Positions 50,807 to 62,695 are shown, counted from the first letter of the stretch. The stretch is 64,000 bases of DNA from Aldrovandia affinis (GCA_029706075.1 JAINUG010000037.1:2283127-2347126); one strand, 5' to 3'. Numbers and translations are program-made. Notes: a model not told the origin generated them from the letters alone.

Positions 50807-53065
50807 GTAAGAGGCCATCTTTTTCTCATCTAACTCATCTATTTCTCATCTATTGCTCATCTTGTGCAGAACTTTCAGCAACATGTTTGAATTGATTAAT
50901 TTCCCCCCTCATTGTCTATTGTAGTAGGATAGTGTTGCTGCAGCCAATGGCATAGACTGAATTTAAGAACTGGACACGAAGCACGCTTGGTGGTCGGAGA
51001 GGGGTTAAAACATAAAATTCCCTTGCACAGTGTGTGTATGTGTGCGTTGGTGTGTGTGTGTGTGTGTGTGTGTGTGTAGGGGGCGACTACATTCCTCCAA
51101 AAGGTGAGGGAGTTTCTCCCCCCTCCCCATGGCCTAAATATTATGCCTATGGCTGCAGCTCGTGAATATGAGTGGCACGTATCTGGTGCCCATTGTCTTT
51201 CCTCTTAGCATCAATTAACAAGCAATGCATGAAGACTTCATAGGCCAATATTATTGAGGCTCACTGTTTTGTCTCTGTGAATCAGTGGATGTATTTTGTC
51301 TGCTCCACACAGACTTTCCATGGTTCTACTGTTGCTCAGGCCAAACCTACTGGACTGCCAGCCCACCGCTGCACACAGGAAGGTGAGGGGGAGGTGCAGA
51401 GCAGTAGTGAACTTGAGGGATCGAACCTCAGTTTGTGTGTGCTTTAGCACAGCCCTTTGACAGCAACTAGATTTGTGCCTGGGGCCCCATTTCTCTTTTG
51501 TTTTCCCAGTGGTGAGGGTGAAATTCACAATGGTGCTTGTGCATGTTCTGTTGAGAAGCATAGATCTCCGGCATGAGTTTACAGACCCCGGCAACAGATA
51601 CCAGTTAAACTGTGTTGTGGCAAAGGCTGATGGCGCACGAGACACATTAGCAGGCATGGAAATGACTTCTCAATAAATTTGAGCAAAGCCAACTGCAGAC
51701 CTTTACAGTGTGACGGATGTCACGGTCGAACATTACAGAAATGTTTACAGTGCATCTGAATGCCATGCCTTAGTTGTTACAGATAGTTAATTGGCGCGAA
51801 ACATTCAATTAAACTCTTTTGTCACCGAACAAAGCCGCACACAATGCATTCTGAGTCATCTTTTCTCTCTCATGCTATTAATGTGCAAAAATTCTCAGGA
51901 AATCTGAGCAAAGTGAAAATTTGCGGATCTCCTGGGAATAATGGAAGTGAAAGGGCATTGGTTGCTGAGTGTTTGAAGAGCAGAGGGGCACAAGTAAAGG
52001 TGATGCCAGCTGTCACATTGTCCCTCCCCTCCCCTCCCCTCCCCTCCCCCCAGCCCCCAGAGTGATGAATAGACAAGAGAGAAGGGGGTGATGAGCCGGG
52101 GCACTGTGGGAGCTGGCAGGTCCAGGGGCCTCCCTGGGTGCTCCAATCCATCTGGATAGTCACTGTCTGTCAGCTGTGGAATCACCACATTGGGGGCAGG
52201 GGGGGAATCTGGCTATGTGACCCACCCCTGACCTGGGGTGAAGACAGTGGGATTGAGTTACAGAGTACGTGGGGGGTGACCTGTTAAAGGGTACTGAATT
52301 GCCGGGTTTCTCGGCCTAAGAAGAGGAAAAGAGCTGAACACCAGCACACCTCTTGTGTATTTTCTTCCACTGTGCATTTTCTTTGCCGCACGTTCATTCG
52401 GAAAGGGTGGGAAAATGTGAGTCAAAATCATTTCCAAGAGATGGGTTTCCTCATAGCCGCTCAGGCAGTGAGAGTTGGCTGGCTCAAGGTGATAAGGTCT
52501 CTTCAGACCGGTGTCGATGCTGTGAGATGGGATCTGAAGGGAAAGGTACTCAATAACATGGTCAGGTGCAGTTACAGCCTCGCAAAACTTAATTATATTT
52601 AGTTGAGGACTACATGAAAAAGTAACAGAACTAGCAGTTAGGTTACTGTGCAGGAGATATTTACATTTAAGACTTATGAAATATATTTTTTTAATAAACC
52701 CACAGGAAACTACACCACATTTTTAAATCAATTGACTGCTCAATGTGATGTTTTAGAAACAGGGGCATCCTAGTAATGCTTTCAGATAGCAAAATAGCTC
52801 TCAGTTCAGTGATGTGCCCCACTGCCACTGTTGGCTGTGGATGGGATTCTCATGGAATAGCACATCCTTGTCCCTGTCCAGGGAGGGAGAGTGGCAGTTG
52901 GAATGATATTCCCCATCTCAGTGCACTGATTTCTGGTGTTTTCCCAGCTGCTGGCTGTACAGTCATTGTGTCCCTCACCTTACACCCAGGCTCCCCATTG
53001 GTTTGTTCCCAGAACTCACAAATTCAACTTGGTTGCATTTATAGTGAAATTAAACCTTTCCGTAG
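50807..53065. other. Probable THSD4 intron
   Basis: No signal-peptide exon could be found here. It holds a (TG)n at 51050-51077 and a (CCCCT)n run at 52021-52053. A good acceptor at 52947 (GTGTTTTCCCAG) is followed by stop codons in the THSD4 frame, so it does not extend the next exon. Confidence 0.4.
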
Positions 53066-53388
53066 GTCCCCCAGAAAAGTGAACCCCAACAGCAGGACCC
53101 CGCAGGCAAGGAGGGTGGAGCACTGGGCACCTGGGGCCCCTGGGGGCCCTGGGGAGCCTGCTCCCGCTCCTGTGGGGGAGGGGTGCAGGAACAGTCCCGC
53201 CCATGCCTGCCGCCTCACGCCCCTCTGGACGCCCACCCTTCCAAGACAGCCGGCGCGGCCGCCCTCCCTCTGCTCCCCAGTCGCGTGGTGTCAGCGCTGC
53301 GTCCCTCTGTCCCTCTGCACCGCCATGCGAGTCAGCAGCAGCACCCCAACGGCACACACCAGCAGGGACATCCTTCCTCCGCTCACAG
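53066..53388 (+). CDS. THSD4: THSD4 exon: first TSP1 repeat
   Basis: Starts [11 protein letters not shown] and contains [20 protein letters not shown]: the WxxWxxW of a TSP type 1 repeat (C-mannosylation) and a CxxSCxxG O-fucosylation site. RPCLP and [15 protein letters not shown] follow as in human. The acceptor is CCGTAG just before GTCCCCCAG; the CAG at 53072-53074 is an in-frame alternative removing three residues. The donor is ACAG|GTACTG, phase 2. Confidence 0.88.
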
Positions 53389-56300
53389 GTACTGCGCTCC
53401 TCCCTCTCCACTCTATGTGAAACCTTAGGACCAACTATAACATGTCTACAAAATGGTGACTGAGGTGAGTCAGCTTCGTGTGCCTTTTAAACAACAACTC
53501 CCTGCTCAAAGCCCTGCGCAAAACTCCATCACTTATTTGATTCCTGTCCAGACTAAAGATACTAGAAACAGAGCCAGTGTCTACACTTTTCCCAGCCTCT
53601 CTGTGAGTCTATTTCATGCAAGCAATGTTTTTGAGAGGCTGGAAATAAGTAGCATTTGACAGTTGATTAATGGAGCTGTTATTTGTGAAAGATTAACAGC
53701 TAAATAGCAAGAGATTAGTTCAGTAAAAAAAAATTCTTATCTATTACGCAGTCAAAGATCATGTCCATGGAAATTATTTATATGTCATAAAAATATAATG
53801 TTGTCAGGACACATATCAGCCTTGAAAAATATGACCCTGAATGTTCCCATTGCCCAGTTATATTTAACAAACTTGACAGAGTTGCACAAAAATTGAAAAA
53901 TTCAGAGCGAGATCTGCTTATTTCCCAGCTGGTCATGACTGCCCCTAACACGCACTTAGGGGCAGCACTTCCTGTGTGTGTAGCAGCACTTCCTGTATTA
54001 ATAAGAGTGTGTGTGGCAGCACTTCCTGTATTCATTAGAGTGTGTGTGGCAGTACTTCCTGTATTAATGAGAGTGTGTGTGGCAGCACTTCCTGTATTAA
54101 TGAGAGTGTGTGCTGGTGTCCAGGGGAGCGGCCAACAGACGCATCATTCCTGGGATGTACGGCTATGGTAAAATGCCATACGTCGTGCCGCTGCAGACAG
54201 ACACCGGCCTGGAGAAAGGCGGGTCACAGCCCCGCGAAAAGAGACAGGCACCCCCACCGAGCTCCCCATCCCCAGCCCAGCACAGGAGCCAGTGGCACAT
54301 CTTTAGGCAGCAAAACCCCCGCTATGGCCATGACAGCTTCCGTCACACGCATCATGAGTCCCGGCCAAAGGCCGATCCAGACAGGCCCTCCCTGTTTCAG
54401 CCCAGCCCGGTCCACAGCCCCCAGAAAGACCTGCACACCAGCAGCCAAGCCGCCACCACTCAGCTCATCCCTTCCTGTGTCGGAGCCCCGAAGCAGTACA
54501 AGATGTGCAGCACTAATGTAAGAACACAAGCCTTTGAGGTCATAAATCAATCAAACTCATGTTCATTCTTTTTTCCCCCTCACTGTTGACCCCTCAAGGT
54601 TGACCTTCGCCATAACACCTTCGTTTTTTTGCATAGACTGTGTGGCTCAGTAGGTAGAGCATGGCGCTGACAACGCTTAGGTTGTGGGTTCGATTCCCAT
54701 TGGGGCCTCATATACTGAAAATTGTATGCATTCACTACTGTAAGTCGCTTTGGATAAAAGCGTCTGCTAAGTGGCATATATTATATTATATGTATATTAG
54801 ACAGTTTATCATAAGACTAATCGCATCGGTAAGATTAGTCAAACCAGTCGTTGGACTTGGATAAAACACTGCCGTTGTAGCTGATGTTTTACACAGCTTG
54901 AGCATTCTTTGGGAGGGAATCATCTGCGTCACAACACTGCTACGATTCATTCTTAAAAGCGGAGAGAGAGAGGGGACTAGGAAAGAGAGCAGCAGCAGGG
55001 GCGTGTTGAGGTCAGGCGGCTCTCTCTGAAGATGGCCATCCCTTGACAGCATCAGTAAAAGCAGGAATTGTCCTGGGGGAAGAATGCAGCCTGCCTGCCC
55101 CTCTCAGCGCTTTTGAGATTAAGGGGAGGCAGAGGCCCTTCCCAGGGTTATCTCTCAAACTCACTGTCAAGAGCCACTCACACCCACTTAGAGCACGCAC
55201 CCACCATTATGTGAACTGGTCCATAAATGAATTCAACCACACTTTATTTTAAGTGCCTATTCATGCTTTTAAAAAGCAGTTAATGAAAACGCAGACATTT
55301 TACATTGACATTTTAAGCATTTAGCAGATACTATTATCCAGAGCGACTTACAAGGTGTGCATTAATACATGGTATGATCAATCATTGTTTGCGCAAGAGA
55401 TCGGTGCAGTAATACAGCAATAGACATCATTGTTGGCAGCTGCATACCGTACCTGTAATACAGAGAAGAATAGCTATTTAATTGTGTGAGTTTTTAAATG
55501 TAATGTGTTTAAGTATGATGGATTTTTAAACATTTCATAAAAATATGTTGTATAAAGCAAGTTAAATAAACATAAATGACAAAAAAGGCAAATAGCCAGT
55601 AATAATGTTCCGTGGTTAACAAATCAACAAACGAATGGCTTGAAATGATTTTAATGTTCATATAAAGAGTTGTGGCGAAGGAAACTGTCCACAATGCAGT
55701 CATATGTTCAGATATATCTGTATTATATTTGTTTCAAATTGTGGAATGTTGAATGTCAGCATTAATCTTTACAGTTTGCTTACACTTACACTACTTCCAG
55801 CCCTATTACATACTGCCGTACCGGCTTAATACCTGTCGAACTACTTTAAATAAGGCATCATTAATTGATCAGTATTTCATTTTACTCATTAACTATTTTA
55901 CAACAGTATCAACAAGCCCTTTCAATGAATTGTAGACATTATTCCATTGCACTTCAGTTATTAATTAGCAAGCATGTACTGATTTAGACCATTCAAAACC
56001 CCTGCCAGACAATTGTCTTCTCTAGCTGACCTATACTCTTTATCAAAAAAAAAAAAAAAAAAAAAAAACATTTTGTAAACATTGTAAAATACCAGTGGGA
56101 GTTGATGTCTATTGCGGTGAGCAAATGTGTACAGATTGTATTGAGCAGCCTTCAATGCCATTGCACTTCAGTTATTAATTAGCAAGCCTTAGTTGTCTTA
56201 CAAAAGAGTTTCCATGTTCACGAGAGGTTCTGATAAACGAGTGCCTGTTGGGTCTCAGGTGGTAGTGTAGTGTAATGGTGAGGGAACTGGACTTGTAACT

Positions 56301-59300
56301 CAGAGGTCCCTGGTTTGATTCCCAGGTGGGGACACTGCCGTTGTGCCCTTGAGCTAAGCTACTTAACCTGAATTGCTTCAGTAAAATATGCAGCTGTATA
56401 AGTGGATTGTATGTAAAGAAATGTAAACTGTAAGTCACTCTGGATAAGAGCGTCTGCTAAATGCCTAAAAATGTAAATGTAATGTAAATGTGTGTGTGTG
56501 TGTGTGTCTGCGTGCAGCCCTGTCCCCCGGCCAGCCCGCACATCAGGGAGGTGCAGTGCTCTTCTTACAACAGCGTCCCCTTCATGGGCCGAGCATACCA
56601 CTGGGAGCCCTTCAACGAAGGTGAGGATCTAGTCACGCTCTGAAGTGATGACCGTCATCCATCTCCACTGTTCTTTGGCAGGAGGAGTGAATGGTGTAAC
56701 GGCGCGGTGATGACGACGCATTGCCTGATTTTTAATTGTCCGACGTGTTCTAAAAAAAATTCCTGTCGAGCTGATTCTAGATTCCATTCAGCTTTTGCCG
56801 CAACAGGTATCCCGGCAACCAAAGTTATTTTCAGAGCAAGTTTTTTATGGGCACCAGTAGACACCTGCATTTGTAGTCTCGTCTTACCTGCCAAAAAGTA
56901 TTAATTTTTTTCATTTCTATTGCCAAAGAGGTTGGGCCTGTGAACACATTTGTCAGGTAATGAGCTTACATTACAGAATTTTTCCAGGTGAGATGTTGTC
57001 AGAGTCTGACAGCTATATATACATAATTCAGATTCAGACACGAATACATTCAATTGTATGCTCAATTACTGGAGTTGTGCCAGTAACTGGAGAATAGATA
57101 GCTGTGTGCAGCGTGTTTATAACCCAGGACCATAATGTAAGTTGAAGTGAATAGACATTGTGGACTCCAGTTTCATTGTCAAAGCTCAATGCACAGACAG
57201 TAGTCCTAATCCAAGATGGAGACACATTAAGGCATGTCCTTGACCACTCCGGTAGTTTCCTGACCAGAGACGGTAGGGCCCCTGCGGCGCAGGTGTAAAA
57301 GAGGTTGGTGTAAATTAATAAATTACCTGTAGATGTGCTGAGGGTGATTCCTTATGACCAATCAGATCATCAGATTTTTCCCCTTTTAATACCTTTGCCA
57401 TAGCGAACTTTTGTCATGTCGAATGAAGAGCAAGTGGCATGGCTTGTGGAGAGCAGGTTATGACACTTTCTTTCACTACAATAAAATGGAGTACATGATT
57501 GGACGCCATATTATGCGGCAATACTAAACCAAACTAGAGCACAGATATTTATAAATATTATTTGTTTTCTTCATTTGGAGACTTACCCCATAAAGATTCA
57601 CAGAGAGAATTGCCCTGCCGAATACACCCATTGAGGTTTAGTCTCTCTACCACTCTGGGGGGATCTACAGCAAATATGTTTGAATTGATCATGTGAAAGT
57701 ACATAGCATCATTTTTACTCTGCCTCAAAAGGATTTATGAGACGTTAAGGTCTTTTCCCAAGCCCGATCTCTGGCTTAATGCCCAAATATCTGCTCTGTG
57801 GCAGGCTTGTCTCACCACAAATCTAAAAACTAACCATCCCTCAAAGACCAATATTGTTCCTGTCATGATGCCTCATAATTATAGCATAACAGATCTGATG
57901 TGCTCATTAGTGGTCAAGCCGACCTTCAATTTTTTGTCATAGTACGCTATGTAATGTTTTCAAAATATCAAATGGGCATATTTAACACCATACAACAGAG
58001 GTTTATCATTTTTGCGATGGTATGTTTCCCACACGACATTTGTGCAAGGTTTATTAGTCCACATCTTTGGTTCATTTTTTACCACTTGTAAGGTATCATT
58101 ATCGTCATAAGGTTGGCTCAAATATAGGTCCATTATCAGCAGACAGGACACAAATGAATGGGGTGGAGTGGGGGGTGGCTCTGGAGTGTATACAGATAGC
58201 CTTTTGGAAAAAAACATGGCGGGAAAGTGAGGCATCCTTTTGTGCTGACAGGTAATCTCAGAGAGTCCATCCACTCCAGTCATTCTGACCCTGCCTCTCT
58301 AACTTCATTACACTCTACACTCACCACTCACGTTTATCTTCACAAACACCCAAGGGGTAAGATCACGCTCGACATCTTTGGCATTGTACTGCCAAGGAGA
58401 TAAACACAAACGGGACCGCAGTGAGTGCTTTTGAACTGCTGCTGTGCAGTGATGGTGGTTCCCCTGGCGGAGATGAGTGCTGTGTGGGTGTAAATGGAAA
58501 AAAATGCCTGGCTCGTTATCCTCCCTCCCTGGTTCATTGCTGGCCTGTCATTGCTGGGGGGGGGGGCAGATGCCCACTGTGATGGGTCAGGGGTTTTGTT
58601 GTGAAAATTACCACCTTAGAGAGAGTGATGGAGCTGCCCTAATGTACTGATTCCGGTGGCTCGGATGGAACCTTATACAGGGATTGAAGGAAGGATACAC
58701 CGTTTTTCCCCCCAATTTGGAAGCCAATTATACCCTCTATTTATTTTGATTAACCCTCCCTCCACAAACTCGCCGCCCATCTGTACAGGACAAGCTCCTC
58801 TCCGAGGCTGACGATGATCCGCGGGGATGGAAGTCACCGACTCTCTTTCTGGAGACACCCTTACATGCTTCACGGGGAGTTTATACCAACCACCCTCCCT
58901 CAGGAGCAGACAGCCAAATGTCGCTTCCAATCGGGACTAGCTAGCTTTTATGTATGTTTTATTTTTTGCACATAAAACACTGACACAATTTTATTAGTTT
59001 GCATTTCAGATATGCCCAACTGAGATTGCTTAATGTGTGACAGATCTGCTAATTGATCTTAATCAAGAAACGTCCACTGAGAACTGACGATCAATCTAAC
59101 TGCTTCAGCACTTTGCCTTTAATTTGGAGTAAGGAGTTCATGCATGTGCTACATTTCTTTCCAATTTATAGGCATTATTAAATGTTTGGTGGTAATTTAA
59201 ATAAAATACAATATTTGCAATGTAGACTATTGTGGGTATATAAGAATTAGAAGAGGGACACTTGCTTACATTTGGTACTTAAAGGATAAAAAGTCAACGC

Positions 59301-59625
59301 ACACCTGCGCTGCCTCAAAACTGTTCACAAGTCTCACCTGTGCGGATTTAATTAGACAATGCACAATACTGCCCACTTGTGGCGACTATGAGAAACGGCA
59401 TGCCGTGGCACTCGGTGGGACTGGTAAATACAAGAGGGTTTCGGATTAGTCACAGATGGCGTAAATAACGGCGTCTTTGCCATTACAGTTCGGGGCGACC
59501 AGCAGTGCCAGCTCAACTGCCGGGCTGTCGGCTTCCGTTTCTACGTGCAACAGTCGGAGAAGGTCATCGATGGGACGCCGTGCGGTCAGAACGAGACATC
59601 TGTCTGCGTGGTGGGGAAATGTCAG
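53066..59625 (+). CDS. THSD4: THSD4 (ADAMTS-like 6), 5' part of gene
   Basis: THSD4 is a secreted, non-catalytic relative of ADAMTS proteases that binds fibrillin-1 and promotes microfibril assembly. Four consecutive exons (53066-53388, 54124-54517, 56518-56620, 59489-59625) join in phase to 319 residues matching the human protein from VPQ, after its signal peptide, through the first TSP1 repeat, the basic linker and the start of the ADAMTS Cys-rich domain. The signal-peptide exon is upstream and was not found. The spacer, later TSP1 repeats and PLAC domain must lie to the right of the window. No stop or frameshift is seen. Confidence 0.9.
53963..54113 (+). repeat. 33-bp minisatellite, about 4.3 copies
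   Basis: The unit is GGCAGCACTTCCTGTATTAA followed by TGAGAGTGTGTGT, with small differences such as ATTAATAAG and ATTCATTAG. It ends about ten bases before the next THSD4 exon. The frame stays open through it because 33 is a multiple of three. Confidence 0.93.
54124..54517 (+). CDS. THSD4: THSD4 exon: linker with basic cleavage-like site
   Basis: Encodes [18 protein letters not shown], matching human KYGYGKAPYILPLQTDT. A low-complexity, His/Pro/Ser-rich stretch with a REKR-Q site follows, then [14 protein letters not shown]. The acceptor is GTGTCCAG and the donor is AAT|GTAAGA, phase 0. Confidence 0.92.
54640..54780 (+). repeat. tRNA-derived SINE, full length
   Basis: The best copy of the 4305-4450 family: GTGGCTCAGTAGGTAGAGCA, GGTTCGATTCCC, TAAGTCGCTTTGGATAAAAG, and a TA-rich end. 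It lies in the THSD4 intron about 120 bp after the exon at 54124-54517. Confidence 0.88.
55296..55370 (-). repeat. SINE or L2-type tail fragment
   Basis: Reversed tail: ATTTAGCAGATACTATTATC and CAGAGCGACTTACAAGGTG. The head is missing. Confidence 0.65.
55944..56187. repeat. 184-bp insert between 30-bp direct repeats
   Basis: The 30 bp beginning CCATTGCACTTCAGTTATTA are found at 55944-55973 and again, exactly, at 56158-56187. Between them is an unclassified segment with an internal poly(A) of about 24 (56045-56068). Confidence 0.85.
56263..56490 (+). repeat. V-SINE-like element abutting a THSD4 acceptor
   Basis: Head TAGTGTAGTGTAATGGTGAG, B box GGTTTGATTCCC, core TTGAGCTAAGCTACTTAACC, then GTAAGTCACTCTGGATAAGA and ATGTAAATGTAATGTAAATG. 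A (TG)n run follows, and the THSD4 exon starts 27 bases after the SINE. Confidence 0.9.
56518..56620 (+). CDS. THSD4: THSD4 exon: start of ADAMTS Cys-rich domain
   Basis: Encodes [20 protein letters not shown], then [14 protein letters not shown], matching human SIREVQCASYNNKPFMGRFYEWEPF. The acceptor is TGTCTGCGTGCAG, a weak pyrimidine tract made of TG repeats. The donor is GAAG|GTGAGG, phase 1. Confidence 0.93.
58700..58935 (-). repeat. Interspersed repeat, SINE-like (family A), partial
   Basis: CCCAATTTGGAAGCCAATTA and ACCCTCTATTTA match the copy at 5915-6247. The tRNA-like end is not clear. Confidence 0.5.
59489..59625 (+). CDS. THSD4: THSD4 exon: ADAMTS Cys-rich domain
   Basis: Encodes [20 protein letters not shown], then [20 protein letters not shown] and VVGKCQ. 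VIDGTPC is a hallmark of the ADAMTS family, and the human sequence differs in few places. It contains an NETS glycosylation sequon. The acceptor is GCCATTACAG and the donor is CAG|GTAGGG, phase 0. The next expected exon (starting near GCDDYLGS in human) is not in the window. Confidence 0.95.
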
Positions 59626-62394
59626 GTAGGGCCTGGTTCCCTCTTCTCTGCCTCCTCCAGAAAAATGATCCTCCCCAGGAAAGTATAATTTCTCCCCCAT
59701 TTAATCCCGGTTTGCACAAACTCTCTTTTCATTGTCTTCATAAATCACTTATACTATGCGTGTAGTCCATAAATAGTGCGATGTCTTTTCTTGCTGGTTT
59801 GGACAAAACAGCTTTGCATGGTGTTTCAGGGAATACCTGGTGGCCACTGATGCTTGTAAAGTCATTATTGCTCCCAGGGTACACCACAGGCTATTTTTAA
59901 AGGATGCAACGGATGCACAGTGAGGTATGTCGCTGTGCTATATTTTCCACCATGAGAGGGCAGCAGAACACAACAGCACTATTTTTTTAAATGTGAAACA
60001 ACAGAACAGGAAAGGTTGGCTAAGGGGAAAGATTGTGATGTCAGTATTAATGATGGACAAGTCTGTCATCAACCCCCACTTTCCTGTCTCACTCCATTCT
60101 AGCACTGTTCACAATTCTATGGCTGTTATGAAATTTGAAAATGCTCTTTTCCACTGGCTATAAATCTGTAAGAGCATGTGTCTTACTTTGTGTCTCCTCT
60201 CTTAATTTGTTTCTGGTCTCTGGCAGTCGGCTGAATATATTTTCCATGGTCAGTAAACCGCAGCTATGTGTGATATTAAGATTTAATCAAGATAAGTGTT
60301 CACATTTACCTTGTGTGGTTGTCCACCGTTAATGCCTGAAAGATTGAGATTTATTATTTGTCCGGTTTATGAAAATCGTGCTGTTTCTAGGAAACCATGT
60401 GACTGTGCAGCTCTTCCCTGCTGTGAAACTTAGGGAGGGGTGCGAGGCAGAGGGTCGAGCGCATGGAGGGCAGGTAGCGTCTGCCAGCAATGGGGCCTCC
60501 AGCCAAGGGGAACGCCCCCGGCTGAGGTGTGGGATATCCTGCATTGGAGCCCAGTAGGGTCTTCCTTGTCCCTCTCCCCGGGCCCTGAACCACAGCCTGG
60601 GCCCGGACCACGCTACCATCGCTGGCGGAGAGCTGTGAGGAATGCTGCGGAGAGCGTGGAAGCCGTTTGGATTTACATCCCAGACCGGGGATTTGCGCAG
60701 GTCAGGGCACGTCCCACAGTAGCAATGAGATGCTGCCGTAAATTATCCCAGAAGACCAGACCGCGCAGACAATTGGCTACAGAAACATCTGCTCTTCATT
60801 CCTTGGCCTGAATGCCCATTTCCTGAAGTAAGAGCGGAGCTTTCGCTGCACTCCTCCCTTTTACACAGCGCACTTCCCCGTGAGTCGGAGCTTGTTATGT
60901 TAGGCTTTTTATAGCTCTGTTAGTGTTCGAGACTTACCACAGCCTATCCCAATCATTCATTTAATTAAAAAACAATCTCCAGTGAAGTCGATACTGCACC
61001 TCGCCATTCAGAGCCCTGACCGGGCTGGCTTATTTCCCGTGACGTAATTGAGTTTTCCACAAAATGGACCTTGGTCCCCGTCCTGATTTCATAGCTGTGT
61101 TTACGCGCTCCGGGACAACAGGGGTTCCAGATCCACTGCTTACAACAGAGAGGGCGCCTTGAGAATAAAGATGTGCTTCTGGAAACAATAATTGAGTCCA
61201 TATAAGTGAGGTACATGTTGCTACATGCATGTGTTTATTTGTACGCGCCATGTTATATTTACTGCACACCCGTTTTAAACCTACACACTAAATGAGAAAG
61301 TTGGGTTTCCCACAGCATGCTGTGATCTTGGCAGTGTGCACCCCCCCCAGTTCAACTCTTTGACGTTTTAATTTTAGTTCCTGTCCTCTGTGTTTGTTGG
61401 TGTTTGTTGGAGTCAGTCTCAGGAACCCTGTAGGGACCCCCCTTAGAGCCGTTGAGGTCCTGTTTTGTCACTGCACTGATTTACCGGACATCTAGAGCTG
61501 CTCTCTGAACGAACTGAACGTCAGTTTGCTTCAGTTATCATTGAACATGCATACGGAATATGAAAAATGTGATTAAACCACCAGGAAAGTGTTTATTTAG
61601 ACTATAAATGCCATATATGTGGCACTGTACAAGGCCGGTTTTTAAATACTTGGTACATCCAACCGAACACTTTCACTGGGTTGCATTTTTGCATAAAACA
61701 AATCTACACTGGCGTTGGTTATAGGGAGGCATGAGAAGTTCAATTGTACGTGCAAATTGTTCACGCCATTATTTCTCTGGATGACATGGAAAAAGAATAT
61801 CAAAATAAGGTTTGAGGAGGGGTAGGGGAAAGAAGTGACACTATGATTCAAAGGACTGGCCTGCTGTCGCACCAGCACTGTGGAATGAGCTTGGTGGGAG
61901 AGGATGTGACCTGTCACATAGTTGCCCTGACGATCTCTCCCCACTCCCCCCTGGCACCGCTAAGGGGAGAATTGTGACTGTCTCCGTCTGTAACAGCGCA
62001 CACTTCCTCATCTCACATTTCAAAGTGACGGGAGACCACCTGCTGTCTGTCAGTGCAGTAAATAAGATGCACGTCTTTTGACCCCTGCCCTCGATCACAT
62101 GTCATAACAGAGGCAGGGGTGGGGATAGTGTTGCATTCTAGAGTTTGAGTGATGTGTTGCATGTGAGTTCAAACTCACATATAAGATCGATTCAGAGTGA
62201 GTCTTAAGGACCTTTCAAAGTTGCACCTAGCTATGGTGTGTTAGGACAATTTAAAGAGGCAGGCTACATTTCAATTTGCATGAATTTGTGTGCCTTCAGA
62301 AAATTGCATGTTGACTTTAGAACCATGTGACTAACTTGCCGACTAGAAATGCCCTTTAAGTGCGTATAAAGTTATAAAGTTAGGGAATATCAAG
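59626..62394. other. THSD4 intron
   Basis: No exon or classified repeat. A GC-rich open stretch at 60440-60811 has no recognisable protein similarity. Confidence 0.5.
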
Positions 62395-62695
62395 TGGCTC
62401 AGTCAGTAAAGGTATTTGCCATAAACATAGGCCAGGCCTTACAGCCAAGACGCTGCAGGTCAGAGCCTGGACTACTTCTTTAGCTGATTATCACTGGGAG
62501 TCTGCAATGGTCGGAACACTTCTGGCTATGTACCACCAGGGACAGGGTGGCTTTAGGTCAGCCATGCTTCTTCAAGTTTCCACTGCATTATCTGTGCCCA
62601 CAGGTGACCAGTTGTTGCAAGTTGGATTTACACTTCTCCACCCACTGGGGCTTGCTCTGCTGTAGTGTTTTGTGGCCTGTAATGTAAATAATTGG
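62395..62695 (+). repeat. Possible old tRNA-derived SINE
   Basis: Begins AAGTGGCTCAGTCAGTAAAG, which resembles a tRNA A box, then CTGCAGGTCAGAGCCTGGAC where a B box would be expected. It ends near TGTAATGTAAATAATTGG. It is diverged and the assignment is weak. Confidence 0.4.

Noticed and set aside
52948-53065. Extension of the THSD4 exon upstream to the acceptor at 52947
   Set aside because: In the THSD4 frame there are stops (TAG, TGA, TAA, TAG) between about 53040 and 53065.
52776-53420. 214-codon plus-strand frame over the THSD4 TSP1 exon
   Set aside because: It is in a different frame from the one that encodes the WxxWxxW and RPCLP motifs.
53893-54171. Frame with 11-residue repeats ([11 protein letters not shown]-like)
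   Set aside because: It comes from the 33-bp minisatellite in an intron; no start codon or signal connects it to the THSD4 frame.
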